Translations under genes and position numbers: made by a program
NCBI GenBank assembly: GCA_049890195.1
Contig: JBMHBY010000007.1
Coordinates: 19,914 to 83,913 of the forward strand
Length of the DNA stretch: 64,000 nucleotides
Reading direction: 5' to 3'
Source: JAYQKL01 sp049890195
GTDB lineage: Bacteria; Pseudomonadota; Alphaproteobacteria; RS24
Notes under the pieces: model-generated
Databases searched by the model: none
Told to the model about the DNA's origin: nothing
Seen by the model: the letters and a program-made list of their open reading frames with translations, nothing else
Part shown: positions 8,498 through 17,379 of the stretch, piece by piece
Position numbering within the stretch: the first letter of the stretch is position 1
Layout of the letters: each line of letters starts with the position of its first letter

Positions 8498-9984
8498 AGC
8501 TCCAGCCGCAGGTCAATCTGAAACAGTCCCAAAACCTGACCATGACACCACAGCTCCAGCTTGCCATCCGGCTGCTGCAGCTCAACAACCTTGAGCTTGA
8601 GCGCAAAATTGCTGATGAGGTGGAGAAAAATCCGCTCATTGAACGCGAGCGCGGTGCAGAGGACACCAAAACCGCAACCGAGGGGACGGACGGCCCGGGG
8701 CCCGCTTCGGAGACCACATCGGATGTTCCGGGGACAATGGATGAGCAGATGCGGCGTGGGGAGATGCTTGGGTCGGGCTCGGATGCGGATTATGAAAACC
8801 GCTGGGATGCGGAGGAGACAGGCCTCGGCACGCAGGCGGAACAGGATCCAGGTGCGGTCATTGAACAGGTTGTTTCCGAACAGCTGAGCCTGCGCGAGTC
8901 CCTGCGGCAGCAAATTCATCAGGACATCGGTGAGGAAGCCGTCAAGCCGGTCTGTCTGGCGCTTGTCGAATGGCTTGATGAGGAGGGTTATCTGCGTGAA
9001 GACGACAAGGAACTGGTCGCTGCGCTGGGTATTGATTTTGAAACGCTGGATGGTGCGTTGACGCAATGCCGAATGTTGACCCCGGTCGGTGTGTTTGCCC
9101 GCTCCCTGACCGACTGTCTCGGCCTGCAACTGCGCGCCAAAGGTCTCTGGACACCGGCCTGTGATGTGATGCTGGCCAATCTGGAAATGATCATGCATGG
9201 TGAACTGGGCAAGCTTGCACGCTTGTGCAATGTGACGACGGCGGAGCTTGACAAAATGATCCATGATCTGCGTTCGCTCGACCCGCATCCGGCCCGCCTG
9301 TTTGAAAAGGACGTCTTTCAGGCCCGTGCACCGGAGATCCTCATCACTGAGGACGCGTCTGAGGAGTTGGGATACCGGGTGGAGCTGAACGAGGAGACCC
9401 TGCCGAAAGTTGTTGTCTTGAACGGCTACTGGCAGGAGTTGGCCGACCGGAAAATGTCAAAGCAGGATCGCAAATATCTGCAGGATTCCTATCAGAGCGG
9501 GAAATGGCTGGTGCGCGCCATGAACCAGCGTGCCGCCAGCATGCTGCAGGTGGCCCGCGAGATCTGCCGCCGCCAGCAGGCGTTCCTCGAACACGGCATT
9601 TCCGGGTTGAAGCCGATGATCATGCGCGATGTGGCTGATGAGCTGGACATGCATGAAAGCACGGTCAGCCGCGTGGTCGCCAACAAGCTGGTGCAGACCC
9701 CCAGAGGGGTTTTTGAAATGCGGTATTTCTTCACCTCCTCGATCGCCAGCGCTGACGGCGGTGAGGCGCATTCGGCCGAAGCGGTGCGTGCCCGCATCCG
9801 CGAGTTGATAGACAAGGAGCTGGTGCAGGGGACCAAGAAGGTTTTGTCGGATGAGGCGATCGCCCGTATCTTGAAGGATGAGGGCATGGACATCGCCAGA
9901 CGCACGGTCGCCAAATACCGCGAGGCCATGAACCTGCCGACCAGCGCCGAGCGCAAACGCGCCGCAAGACTCCGCAAGGGTTAG
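8494..9984 (+). CDS. rpoN: RNA polymerase sigma-54 factor
   Basis: At 496 residues it has the normal RpoN length and order. The N-terminus has the Gln/Leu-rich activator-interacting region (QSQNLTMTPQLQLAIRLLQL), followed by an acidic region II, the core-binding domain, a helix-turn-helix (MHESTVSRVVANK) and the C-terminal RpoN box (ARRTVAKYRE). It directs enhancer-dependent transcription at -24/-12 promoters, often for nitrogen and carbon functions. The start overlaps the ClC stop by 4 bp. The usual neighbours (lptB upstream, hpf and ptsN downstream) are absent; umuC follows convergently, with stop codons overlapping. Confidence 0.97.
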   Translation: MKLQPQVNLKQSQNLTMTPQLQLAIRLLQLNNLELERKIADEVEKNPLIERERGAEDTKTATEGTDGPGPASETTSDVPGTMDEQMRRGEMLGSGSDADYENRWDAEETGLGTQAEQDPGAVIEQVVSEQLSLRESLRQQIHQDIGEEAVKPVCLALVEWLDEEGYLREDDKELVAALGIDFETLDGALTQCRMLTPVGVFARSLTDCLGLQLRAKGLWTPACDVMLANLEMIMHGELGKLARLCNVTTAELDKMIHDLRSLDPHPARLFEKDVFQARAPEILITEDASEELGYRVELNEETLPKVVVLNGYWQELADRKMSKQDRKYLQDSYQSGKWLVRAMNQRAASMLQVAREICRRQQAFLEHGISGLKPMIMRDVADELDMHESTVSRVVANKLVQTPRGVFEMRYFFTSSIASADGGEAHSAEAVRARIRELIDKELVQGTKKVLSDEAIARILKDEGMDIARRTVAKYREAMNLPTSAERKRAARLRKG

Positions 9985-11315
9985 TCCACAGTTTTCAGCT
10001 CTTCCCAGCGTGTCGTGTAGCGCGGCGACAGATGCTCCTGTGTCATGTACCAGTTGCTCGGCCGCCGCGTCTGTCCGAAGGCCAGCATGCGGCCGCCTTT
10101 TTCGCCGAAGCGCCGGTTGACGGCATCAACCGCCTGCATCAGGCGGGTGTCACGGGCAAGTTTCGCCGCCCGCACCGGGTCCTCCTGCGCATCATAATGG
10201 CTGAACAGGGTCTGCGGGCGGGTCTGCAGCCTGTCCGTCACTTCGGCGCGCGGGCGCAGACCGGTCAACAGCACGCCGGCCTTCTTATACTCATGGCCGT
10301 CACGGTAAAGCCGTTTCAGCAAATCCGCCGCTGCGCGCTGGATGTCACGTGTGTGGTTGGTCATTTCCAGAAACCGGAAGCTGGCGGCATTGCTGTAATA
10401 GGGGGCGCCCTTTTTGAACCTGTTGGTGCGGATGAAGACGGTCAGGGCATCGGCGAGCAGGTCGGCGCGGCGCATCTTCTCCCCGGCACGGGCGGCAAAG
10501 CTCGCCAGCCGGCTGTCAAGCTCGGCGGCCTGCGACACCGGTTTCCCGAAACTGCGCGAACAGCAGATGCTCTGCTTGGCCGGGGCCGCCAATTCCAGCG
10601 GAAGACAGCTTTCACCGCGTAATTCCCGTACTGTCCGCAACCCGACGACCCCCATTTTGCGGCGCACCCAGCCGTCTTCGGCGTCGCGTAAATCGCGTGC
10701 CGTCATCATGCCGCGCCCTTTCAGCATGCCGGCCCAGCGCCGGCCGATGCCCCAGACATCGCCAATTTCTGTCGCCGCCAGCGCCGCATCCACATCCGTA
10801 CCGTAGAGATGACACGCCCCGTCATGGTGGGGTTGTTTCTTGGCCAGACGGTTGGCGATTTTCGCCAGCGTCTTGCTGTCGCCAATGCCGACCGACACCG
10901 GAATGCCGGTATATTGATGGACGACGCGCCGCATGTTGCGGCAATAGGCGGCGAGGTCAGCGACCGCCGGCGCCGTGCCGGTGAAGTCGAGGAAGCACTC
11001 ATCAATGCTGTAAACCTCGGACTCCGGGGCAAAGCCGGCCAGCACATTCATCACGCGCGCGCTCATGTCGCCGTAAAGGGCGTAATTGCTGGAGCGTACA
11101 ATGATGTTCTGGCGCCGAATCTGGTCGCGGACCTTGAAAAACGGTGCCCCCATTGCAATGCCGAGGGCCTTGGCCTCGTTCGAGCGGGCAATCACGCAGC
11201 CGTCATTGTTGGACAGCACCACAACAGGTTTGTTGCGCAGGGCCGGGTCGAAGACACGCTCGCAGGAGGCATAAAAATTGTTGCAGTCAACCAGTGCGAA
11301 AAGCTTGGGTCGCAT
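9981..11315 (-). CDS. umuC: DNA polymerase V catalytic subunit UmuC
   Basis: A 444-residue Y-family polymerase. The N-terminus has FALVDCNNFYASCERVF with the first catalytic Asp, then VVVLSNNDGCVIARS; a VYSIDECFLDFTG segment carries the catalytic D-E pair. The little-finger domain and the C-terminal UmuC-type extension (DUF4113-like, MLAFGQTRRPSNWYM) are present. ATG 11315 is chosen because residues upstream in the open frame do not fit the family; it overlaps the umuD stop as ATGA, indicating translational coupling. It works with processed UmuD in error-prone lesion bypass under LexA control. Nothing suggests inactivation. Confidence 0.96.
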   Translation of the reverse strand: MRPKLFALVDCNNFYASCERVFDPALRNKPVVVLSNNDGCVIARSNEAKALGIAMGAPFFKVRDQIRRQNIIVRSSNYALYGDMSARVMNVLAGFAPESEVYSIDECFLDFTGTAPAVADLAAYCRNMRRVVHQYTGIPVSVGIGDSKTLAKIANRLAKKQPHHDGACHLYGTDVDAALAATEIGDVWGIGRRWAGMLKGRGMMTARDLRDAEDGWVRRKMGVVGLRTVRELRGESCLPLELAAPAKQSICCSRSFGKPVSQAAELDSRLASFAARAGEKMRRADLLADALTVFIRTNRFKKGAPYYSNAASFRFLEMTNHTRDIQRAAADLLKRLYRDGHEYKKAGVLLTGLRPRAEVTDRLQTRPQTLFSHYDAQEDPVRAAKLARDTRLMQAVDAVNRRFGEKGGRMLAFGQTRRPSNWYMTQEHLSPRYTTRWEELKTVD

Positions 11316-11725
11316 CACCTGAACCCGTGGATGGTGTGACTGACGACCCCCCATATTTCGGCGTCTTCGGGCAGGGGGATTTCCTTGTAGGCCGGGTTTT
11401 CAGGCCGCAGGACATGTCTGGCCCCACACCGCACCAGCCGTTTGACGGTCAATTCATTATGGACCACGGCAATCACAATATCATTATGGGCCGGGGTCAG
11501 GCTGCGGTCGACAATCAGCAGGTCGCCCGGAAAAATTCCGGCACCGGTCATGCTGTCCCCCGAAACGCGCAGAAAAAATGTGGCCTGCGGATGCCCGATC
11601 AGATGTTGGTTCAAATCGAGGCTGCCCTCAATAAAATCATCAGCAGGGCTTGGGAAACCGGCTGAAACGCTGGAGATGAAAAAGGGACGCCGCACCCTGT
11701 GCAGCACACTTGCTTGATACAACAT
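11315..11725 (-). CDS. umuD: UmuD, S24-family autoprotease of DNA polymerase V
   Basis: A 136-residue LexA-like peptidase. The self-cleavage site is Ala22-Gly23 (SAGFPSPADD), the nucleophile Ser58 lies in VSGDSMTGAGI and the general base Lys95 in ELTVKRLV, matching the S24 Ser-Lys dyad. RecA-stimulated cleavage yields UmuD', which joins UmuC. The gene is first in a two-gene SOS operon, with a promoter and a LexA box just upstream on the minus strand. Confidence 0.96.
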   Translation of the reverse strand: MLYQASVLHRVRRPFFISSVSAGFPSPADDFIEGSLDLNQHLIGHPQATFFLRVSGDSMTGAGIFPGDLLIVDRSLTPAHNDIVIAVVHNELTVKRLVRCGARHVLRPENPAYKEIPLPEDAEIWGVVSHTIHGFR

Positions 11726-11743
11726 GACGCAACTTATGAAAAA

Positions 11744-11758
11744 GAACAGAACATGAAC
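11744..11758 (-). promoter_or_regulatory. LexA (SOS) box of umuDC
   Basis: On the minus strand the site reads GTTC-N7-GTTC, a perfect match to the alphaproteobacterial LexA consensus. It lies 18 nt before the umuD start and overlaps the downstream edge of the predicted -10 element, as expected of a repressor site. Confidence 0.9.
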
Positions 11759-11785
11759 ATTAGGGTGAAATAATCAGAGAGTCAA
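11757..11785 (-). promoter_or_regulatory. umuDC promoter
   Basis: On the minus strand TTGACT (plus 11780-11785) is followed after 17 nt by TAATGT (plus 11757-11762). The LexA box begins at the end of the -10. Confidence 0.7.
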
Positions 11786-11853
11786 GGCTTGCCCCTTTTC
11801 TTTGGATCGAATAAATGCGAAAAGACACCCACTGAAAAGAAAAGGAAACTGTG

Positions 11854-13047
11854 ATGCCTGATTTGAATGATGTTGTGATTTTGAGTGCTGTGCGGACAGC
11901 TGTTGGACGTTTCGGAGGCAGCCTGTCCAAAACGCCGATTGAAAAGCTGGGTGCGGTCTGTGTGCAGGAGGCGGCCAAACGCGCAGGGGTCGATGTGGCC
12001 GATATTCAATCAGCGGTTGTCGGCAATGTCATCCGGACCAAATCAAAAGACGCCTATGTCTCCCGGGTCATCGCGATTGAGGCGGGCATGGCGATTGAAA
12101 GTCATGCCGTGACGGTCAACCGCCTGTGCGGATCAGGGCTGGAGGCCATCGTCAATGCGTCGCAGCAAATTCAAACAGGTGAAGTGAAACTGGCCGTGGC
12201 CGGCGGTGCGGAGGTGATGTCGCAGTCAACATTTTCGAGTGCCGCACCGCGCGACGGGCAACGCATGGGGTCTTTGGCCTTTGAGGATGATTTGCTGGCC
12301 ACCCTGTCAGACCCGTTCGGGGCCGGGCACATGGGGATGACCGCGGAGAAGGTCGGTGAGCAGTTTGAGATTTCCCGCGAGGCGCAGGATGCATTTGCGG
12401 CGGAAAGCCACCGCCGGGCGGCCCATGCGACCGAAAACGGCTATTTCAAGGATCAGATTGTGCCGGTTGAGGTCAAAAGCCGCCGTGAAACGGTCGTTTT
12501 TGACACGGACGAGCATTTCCGCGCCGATGTGACCGCCGAAGGCCTTGCCGGTCTGCCGCCGGCCTTCAAAAAAGACGGTGGAACCGTGACAGCCGGCAAT
12601 GCTTCCGGTATCAATGACGGGGCATCCATGTTGGTGCTTGCCGATGCCGCCTATGCCGCGGAAAACGGATTAAAGCCGATGGCGCGGATTGTCGGTTATG
12701 CACGGGCGGGGGTTGAGCCGTCCATCATGGGCACCGGACCGATACCGGCAGTGCGCAAAGTGCTCGACAGCACCGGTTTGAGCCTTGATGACATGGATGT
12801 CATTGAAAGCAATGAAGCTTTCGCCGCACAAGCCTGTGCCGTGTCGAAGGAGCTTGATTTCCCGGCTGCAAAAACCAACCCGAATGGCGGCGCGGTCGCA
12901 TTGGGTCATCCGGTTGGCGCAACAGGCGCAATCATATCCACTAAAGCCTTGTATGAGCTTGAACGCATCAATGGGCGCTACGCCCTGATTACGCTGTGCA
13001 TTGGCGGCGGGCAGGGAATCGCCGCCGTTTATGAACGTCTGTCATAA
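11854..13047 (+). CDS. acetyl-CoA acetyltransferase (thiolase II type)
   Basis: A 397-residue thiolase. The acyl-accepting Cys92 is in NRLCGSGLEA, the GHPVGATGA block supplies the catalytic His, and CIGGGQGIA near the C-terminus carries the second active-site Cys. Degradative and biosynthetic thiolases share these features; the length and the GSGLEAI context fit AtoB/PhaA-like enzymes condensing two acetyl-CoA or cleaving acetoacetyl-CoA. No phaB or phaC is adjacent. ATG 11854 is favoured over GTG 11851 because AGGA lies 7 nt upstream of the ATG. It converges on the sixA-like gene. Confidence 0.92.
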   Translation: MPDLNDVVILSAVRTAVGRFGGSLSKTPIEKLGAVCVQEAAKRAGVDVADIQSAVVGNVIRTKSKDAYVSRVIAIEAGMAIESHAVTVNRLCGSGLEAIVNASQQIQTGEVKLAVAGGAEVMSQSTFSSAAPRDGQRMGSLAFEDDLLATLSDPFGAGHMGMTAEKVGEQFEISREAQDAFAAESHRRAAHATENGYFKDQIVPVEVKSRRETVVFDTDEHFRADVTAEGLAGLPPAFKKDGGTVTAGNASGINDGASMLVLADAAYAAENGLKPMARIVGYARAGVEPSIMGTGPIPAVRKVLDSTGLSLDDMDVIESNEAFAAQACAVSKELDFPAAKTNPNGGAVALGHPVGATGAIISTKALYELERINGRYALITLCIGGGQGIAAVYERLS

Positions 13048-13063
13048 GCCTGTCATAACCCCG

Positions 13064-13567
13064 TCACACGGCTGAGGGTTTTTTCCGGACGCTGAAAATG
13101 TCACTGAGGACGGCATCTTTCATTTGAATGCCGCCCCAACTGGCGTCTGACCATTCAATCACGGCCAGATCGCCCGGGTAGAACTTGTAGTCGAGTTGAG
13201 CTGCATGCGGCTGGTCATTGGCCTGCACTTGCCGCACAAAATCCTCAAACCCCGGATTGTGCCCGACAAGCAGAAGCGTCTGGTGGGCGTCGTCAATGCC
13301 TTGGGCAATGTCGAGAATGTCCTCAACATAGCAATGATACAGCAATTCACTGAACAGCGGATCGACATCTGCAGCCAAAGCGTCGAGGGTTTCACGCGTG
13401 CGGTTGGCAACGGAGCAGATGATGATATCCGGCGGATGTGTCGTCTCAATCCGGCGAGCGGTCAAGTGCCTCTCCGCGCGCCCTCGTGAGGTCAAAAAAC
13501 GATCAATATCCGGCAGACCATCCTGATGGACCGTTTTTGCATGACGCCATAACAGCAGTTTCACCAT
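13064..13567 (-). CDS. SixA-type phosphohistidine phosphatase (histidine phosphatase family)
   Basis: A 167-residue branch-1 histidine phosphatase. The catalytic R-H-A motif is at residues 8-10 near the N-terminus, and the later GHNPG block carries the second active-site His. Length and GHNPG fit the SixA family, which dephosphorylates phospho-His on signalling or phosphotransfer proteins; the substrate here is not evident. The start overlaps the stop of the upstream dehydrogenase gene (shared base at 13567), so the two are likely translated from one message. Confidence 0.85.
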   Translation of the reverse strand: MVKLLLWRHAKTVHQDGLPDIDRFLTSRGRAERHLTARRIETTHPPDIIICSVANRTRETLDALAADVDPLFSELLYHCYVEDILDIAQGIDDAHQTLLLVGHNPGFEDFVRQVQANDQPHAAQLDYKFYPGDLAVIEWSDASWGGIQMKDAVLSDIFSVRKKPSAV

Positions 13568-14508
13568 CAGTAGCCGGCCTCCACATCAAATACGTTTTTG
13601 AGCGGCAGGCCTTTCTTGAACAAGGCAAGGTTATCGACGAAAATCTCGGTCATGCGGGCGACAATTTCCGGGTCCCCCCAGGAGATGTGCGGGCTGAAGC
13701 GGACGCGCGCATCCGTATAGAACCAGTGCCCACTTTCCAACGGTTCGTTCTGTGCAACATCCAGGGAGGCACAGGCGATGATGCCGTCATCCAAAGCCGT
13801 CTTCAGATCCGTCTCATTGACCAGTTCGCCGCGGGCGACATTGATCAAATGCGTTCCCTGTTTCATTGCGGCAAAGCTTTCCCGGTTCAACAGATTATGT
13901 GTGGCCTTTGTGCTGGGGGCGGCGAGCACGACATGGTCGGCGTTCTCCACCAGTTCGGAAAAACTTGCCGCATGGCCCACCCCGTCAAGATCCGGTGTCG
14001 TGGTGCGTGTCATGGCACTGACCTCCATGCCGAAGGCCAAAGCGCGGCGGGCAATTTCACGCCCAATGGCGCCGAAGCCGAAAATTGCCAGTTTTTGCGT
14101 GTTCAGGCTCATCATTGGGGCGTTGCCGAAACTCCAGGTTTCCGGTGGCTCAGTGATCCACTGGCCCGGCAGGCTTTTGGCCTGGGTCAGGATCATGGCC
14201 ATAACCCATTCGGCAATCGGCACGGCGCTGACGCCTTTGGAAGTGGTCAAAACCCGGTCTCCCAAGGCCTCCAACGGGAAGCCGTCAATACCGGCCCCGA
14301 CAACCTGAACCCATTTCAGTCCGTCAATACCGGCAATGATGCTGTCCAAGCCCTGCAAATTGGAGGCGACCGCCAGAAGACAGTCGGCACTTGTGCCGGC
14401 CGGGACTTCCTCTCCTATCCCAAGATAGTTGATGTCAACATCACCATGAGCAGTCCGGATGGCCTGTTCCAATGCGGGAAGTTCTATTTGCGACAGTATT
14501 TTGACCAT
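13567..14508 (-). CDS. D-isomer-specific 2-hydroxyacid dehydrogenase
   Basis: A 313-residue NAD(P)-dependent dehydrogenase. The Rossmann segment LAIFGFGAIGREIARRALAF carries GxGxxG at about residue 140, and the later INVARGELVNE, SLDVAQNEPL and FSPHISW blocks supply the Arg, Glu and His of the family active site. GFGAIG and the short length resemble glyoxylate/hydroxypyruvate reductases of the GhrA type. The substrate is inferred only. It is translationally coupled to the downstream SixA-like gene. Confidence 0.85.
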   Translation of the reverse strand: MVKILSQIELPALEQAIRTAHGDVDINYLGIGEEVPAGTSADCLLAVASNLQGLDSIIAGIDGLKWVQVVGAGIDGFPLEALGDRVLTTSKGVSAVPIAEWVMAMILTQAKSLPGQWITEPPETWSFGNAPMMSLNTQKLAIFGFGAIGREIARRALAFGMEVSAMTRTTTPDLDGVGHAASFSELVENADHVVLAAPSTKATHNLLNRESFAAMKQGTHLINVARGELVNETDLKTALDDGIIACASLDVAQNEPLESGHWFYTDARVRFSPHISWGDPEIVARMTEIFVDNLALFKKGLPLKNVFDVEAGY

Positions 14509-14539
14509 CTGTTTTCCTTGTTATCCGCTGTTTGGGCTG

Positions 14540-15628
14540 TCATTCAATGAGTTTAACACGATTTGCAACATCGCCGGATTTTATTGCCTGAAGGAAGTCA
14601 TGGCCGAGTTCATGGCTGCGCTCCAACGCTTCCTTCCATTTCCTGGCTCTGACTTCCGGTTTTTTGTCGTAGCGCCGGAAATCCTGTCGTGACGGGATGC
14701 GGCCATCCGGCAGGGAGGCGACAAAGGTGCGGCTGGGGCAAAGCAGGATAACCCGATCCAACTCTCTGGCCCCGGCGTGTCGCCAAGGATAGAATTTATC
14801 AAACCATTTCAGTTTCACTGAATTGTAAAAATGCGGATACAGGGTCAAGCCGCCGTCCGGTTGCCAGAACATGTCCGGGACCGGGTGATAATCCAGCATG
14901 CCGCCATCATAGAGGTTCTCTTGGTTGGCCCCTACATTGTGTTTGACCGGGTGCATATAAATTGGCATGGAACCGGATGATATGACGGCATCAACAAGGT
15001 TTTGTGTTGTCAGGTCCAGAACGTGTGTTGGATAACCATCCCCCTTGACTGCAGTCTCTGACGACCGGGGATCCCTGAACACCACTCTTTCACATATATT
15101 ACGCAATTCTTTGCGTCCGAACGGGGATTTGGCAAACGCCGTCATTAAGGCCACGCTTTGCTGCGTCAAGCTTTCGGAGGCAAACCGGCCCAGCGGGCGG
15201 ACAGTGCCGCAATGATAACGAAAGCGCGGGTTGTCAAGAATTTGGGCGACAACTGCGGGGGTCAGCACCTTATTGATCATGTTGCGGGTTGACTGTGTGA
15301 TTACATCCCGCATGGATCCGCTCAGGCCGCTGTCGTCATAGGCGGCATAAAGCTCGGCCAGTTCTGACAGCTTGCCGGTCGGGTCGGCACCGGCGGCCGC
15401 GGCCAGTTTAAAAGCCCCGACGGAGGTGCCGAACAGACTGATTTCGTGCCGGCTTCCGGCCAGCCAGTCACCGAAAATGGCCATGTCCAGACCGGCAATG
15501 GTCAGCCATTTTGATGCGCCGGACGCCCCCATGATACGGGTGATGTCTGACGGTTTGAGGCCGTTTTCGCATATATGCCTGTAGGCCGTGGGGCCGGCCA
15601 GAATGTCTAAATTATGCCCTGTCATCAC
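14540..15628 (-). CDS. patatin-like phospholipase family protein
   Basis: A 362-residue protein with the patatin catalytic layout. A Gly-rich GASGASKW segment (34-41) may form the oxyanion loop, GTSVG at 67-71 holds nucleophile Ser69, and a D-G-G triplet in YDGGMLDYHP (about 240) supplies the catalytic Asp. No signal peptide is evident, so a cytosolic or membrane-associated acyl hydrolase acting on lipids is expected. It lies 31 nt upstream of the 2-hydroxyacid dehydrogenase on the same strand and is divergent from slyX. Confidence 0.8.
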   Translation of the reverse strand: MMTGHNLDILAGPTAYRHICENGLKPSDITRIMGASGASKWLTIAGLDMAIFGDWLAGSRHEISLFGTSVGAFKLAAAAGADPTGKLSELAELYAAYDDSGLSGSMRDVITQSTRNMINKVLTPAVVAQILDNPRFRYHCGTVRPLGRFASESLTQQSVALMTAFAKSPFGRKELRNICERVVFRDPRSSETAVKGDGYPTHVLDLTTQNLVDAVISSGSMPIYMHPVKHNVGANQENLYDGGMLDYHPVPDMFWQPDGGLTLYPHFYNSVKLKWFDKFYPWRHAGARELDRVILLCPSRTFVASLPDGRIPSRQDFRRYDKKPEVRARKWKEALERSHELGHDFLQAIKSGDVANRVKLIE

Positions 15629-15723
15629 TTGTGCCCGGATATGTCTTATGGGTTATACTGTCACCAAATATTGCAAAACAATATCAAACCAAAAAATTAA
15701 TTCCATCTGGAAAGGATCAGGTT

Positions 15724-15948
15724 TTGGCCCAAATCAGTGAAAAGGATATGGCTGTGCGCTTAACGCGACTGGAGGAGCTTGTGACGCATCAAGCCGTGCT
15801 GATCGAGGAGTTGAGTCAGCAATTGCATAAAGATGGGCTGGCGCGGGAAAAGTTTGAGCGCGGCCTGCAGAGGCTTATTGAGCGTGTTCAACAGGTTGAG
15901 GACCTTTCCATGACGGCGCCTGATGGTGAAAAACCGCCGCATTATTGA
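15724..15948 (+). CDS. slyX: SlyX-like short coiled-coil protein
   Basis: A 74-residue protein made of one amphipathic helix (VRLTRLEELVTHQAVLIEEL and onward) and a short proline-containing tail ending PPHY, as in SlyX proteins, whose function is undefined. The open frame begins at 15631, but residues before about 15724 do not fit the family. TTG 15724 is preferred because AAAGGA (15711-15716) is 7 nt upstream; ATG 15748 has a purine run too close to work. The non-ATG start is inference. Confidence 0.75.
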   Translation: MAQISEKDMAVRLTRLEELVTHQAVLIEELSQQLHKDGLAREKFERGLQRLIERVQQVEDLSMTAPDGEKPPHY

Positions 15949-15950
15949 TT

Positions 15951-16652
15951 TTATCGCATTGATTGTGTCTGCAGTCCAAAGCCGATCCAGACGCCCTCAT
16001 AATCCAGCGTGCTTTCCGGAATGAACTCCGGCAGGCCGGTCATGGCAGTGGGGCGTCCCATGTGCCTGGCGTCCACACTTAAATCATGACGGCTTAAACC
16101 GATTTTGAAATAGGCAGACGGCGAGACATCATAGTAAAGGCCCAGACTCAGGCTGTATCCGTCCACATCAGGGTCGGTGTAATCTGATTGCGGCGTTTTG
16201 AATGTCCCCTTGATGAGGCCCAAGCCCACAAACGGCCGAAAGCCGGTAAACTCTTTTTCAAAAGTGTAATTGGTATTCAGGCTGAGCAGTTGCAGATTGC
16301 CGTCATAGGCGGCCGGGGTCAGGCCGGCATGATGCAGTTGCCCGTCATCCAGCTTTCTGAGTTTGTAAAAAAAGGCCTGATCCAATTCATAATCAATCTC
16401 TTCAGCCTTCAGGCTGATTTCCAAAGGAAGCCAGGCACGTGACTGAACCCCGATCTCAAGGGACAGGGCTTCGGTGCCCTGATGCTGCAGCAATCCGGGA
16501 AACGTGCCTCCGACAACAGTGTTTTCAAACTTATGATGCGACACATTCACCTGACCAAACAGACGGGTTTCTGATTGCGCCTCAAGGGGGGAGGCAAACA
16601 TGGCCAGAAGGGCAAGACAAAGGGGAGGCACACACACAAAATCATTACGCAT
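15951..16652 (-). CDS. outer-membrane beta-barrel protein (unassigned)
   Basis: A 233-residue protein with a cleavable signal peptide (hydrophobic residues about 8-22, cleavage near LEAQS). The rest has alternating amphipathic strands such as LSLNTNYTFEKEF, FRPFVGLGLIKGTF and YSLSLGLYYDVSPSAYFKIGLSRHDL, and ends YEGVWIGFGLQTQSMR, consistent with an eight-stranded barrel of the OmpW/OprG-like or surface-antigen class. I do not recognise a specific family. It lies 25 bases upstream of the end of slyX (convergent) and follows bioD on the same strand. Confidence 0.6.
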   Translation of the reverse strand: MRNDFVCVPPLCLALLAMFASPLEAQSETRLFGQVNVSHHKFENTVVGGTFPGLLQHQGTEALSLEIGVQSRAWLPLEISLKAEEIDYELDQAFFYKLRKLDDGQLHHAGLTPAAYDGNLQLLSLNTNYTFEKEFTGFRPFVGLGLIKGTFKTPQSDYTDPDVDGYSLSLGLYYDVSPSAYFKIGLSRHDLSVDARHMGRPTAMTGLPEFIPESTLDYEGVWIGFGLQTQSMR

Positions 16653-16677
16653 ATTACAGTCTCAGTTGTTGCAGGGA

Positions 16678-17379
16678 TTATGATTTTACGGCGGTGTCGG
16701 TTAGCAAATCGTAAAGCCCGTCCTGAGCGGAAAATGCGCTGTTGCGTGCCAGTGGGACAATCGGGACCCCATGGACAAAAGGGGTCAAGGAGGCGGCGGT
16801 TTCCGCCAGGGGGACCGGGCTTTCGGCGGACTCATTCAAGATGACGGCCAAAGGGGTGATGCCTTTTGCCGCCAGAGTGTCCAGCGCGGTCAGACAGTGG
16901 GACATGGTGCCAAGATAACTGCCGATGACAAGCAGGCAGGGTGTGTCCAAACTGGCCTGCCAGTCCAGCGTGGTTGTGGTCGCGTTCAAGGGAACCATGA
17001 TGCCGCCGACCCCTTCGACAAAGGTGATGTCGGCCCCTGATTGGGCTGCATCCTGCCGGCAGAAGGCCGCCACCTCCTGCATTTCAATGTGCCGGCCCTC
17101 GCGCGCAGCCGCCATGTCAGGCGACAGTGCGGCCTGAAACCGCCAGGGAGATATTTGCTCCGCCTCTTCAAGGCTGGGCGGCTTGTCCATGGCGGTGAGC
17201 AAGCGTCCGGTGTCGCTGGCCCCAATGTTGGTTTCCTCAAACCCGCTGATGACCGGCTTCAGCGCACGTGCATCAATGCCGTCAGACCGAAAATGCCTGA
17301 GCAGTGCCTGGGTCACATAAGTTTTACCGATATCCGTTCCGGTTGCGGCGACAAACACCTGTTTATGGAGGTGGGTCAT
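16678..17379 (-). CDS. bioD: dethiobiotin synthetase
   Basis: A 233-residue P-loop enzyme with ATGTDIGKTYV at 12-22, the BioD Walker A, and EGVGGIMVPL in the middle. It uses ATP and CO2 to close the ureido ring of 7,8-diaminopelargonate, the penultimate step of biotin synthesis. Its start overlaps the bioF stop by 4 bases, indicating coupled translation. Confidence 0.95.
   Translation of the reverse strand: MTHLHKQVFVAATGTDIGKTYVTQALLRHFRSDGIDARALKPVISGFEETNIGASDTGRLLTAMDKPPSLEEAEQISPWRFQAALSPDMAAAREGRHIEMQEVAAFCRQDAAQSGADITFVEGVGGIMVPLNATTTTLDWQASLDTPCLLVIGSYLGTMSHCLTALDTLAAKGITPLAVILNESAESPVPLAETAASLTPFVHGVPIVPLARNSAFSAQDGLYDLLTDTAVKS

Noticed and set aside
8476..9288. Minus-strand frame of 270 codons inside rpoN
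   Set aside because: Shadow of rpoN, whose frame has the full sigma-54 motif set.
13438..14550. Long open frame on the plus strand (370 codons) opposite the 2-hydroxyacid dehydrogenase and SixA genes
   Set aside because: It is antisense to two well-supported genes, and its predicted protein shows no family motif; a GC-rich genome gives long antisense frames by codon bias.
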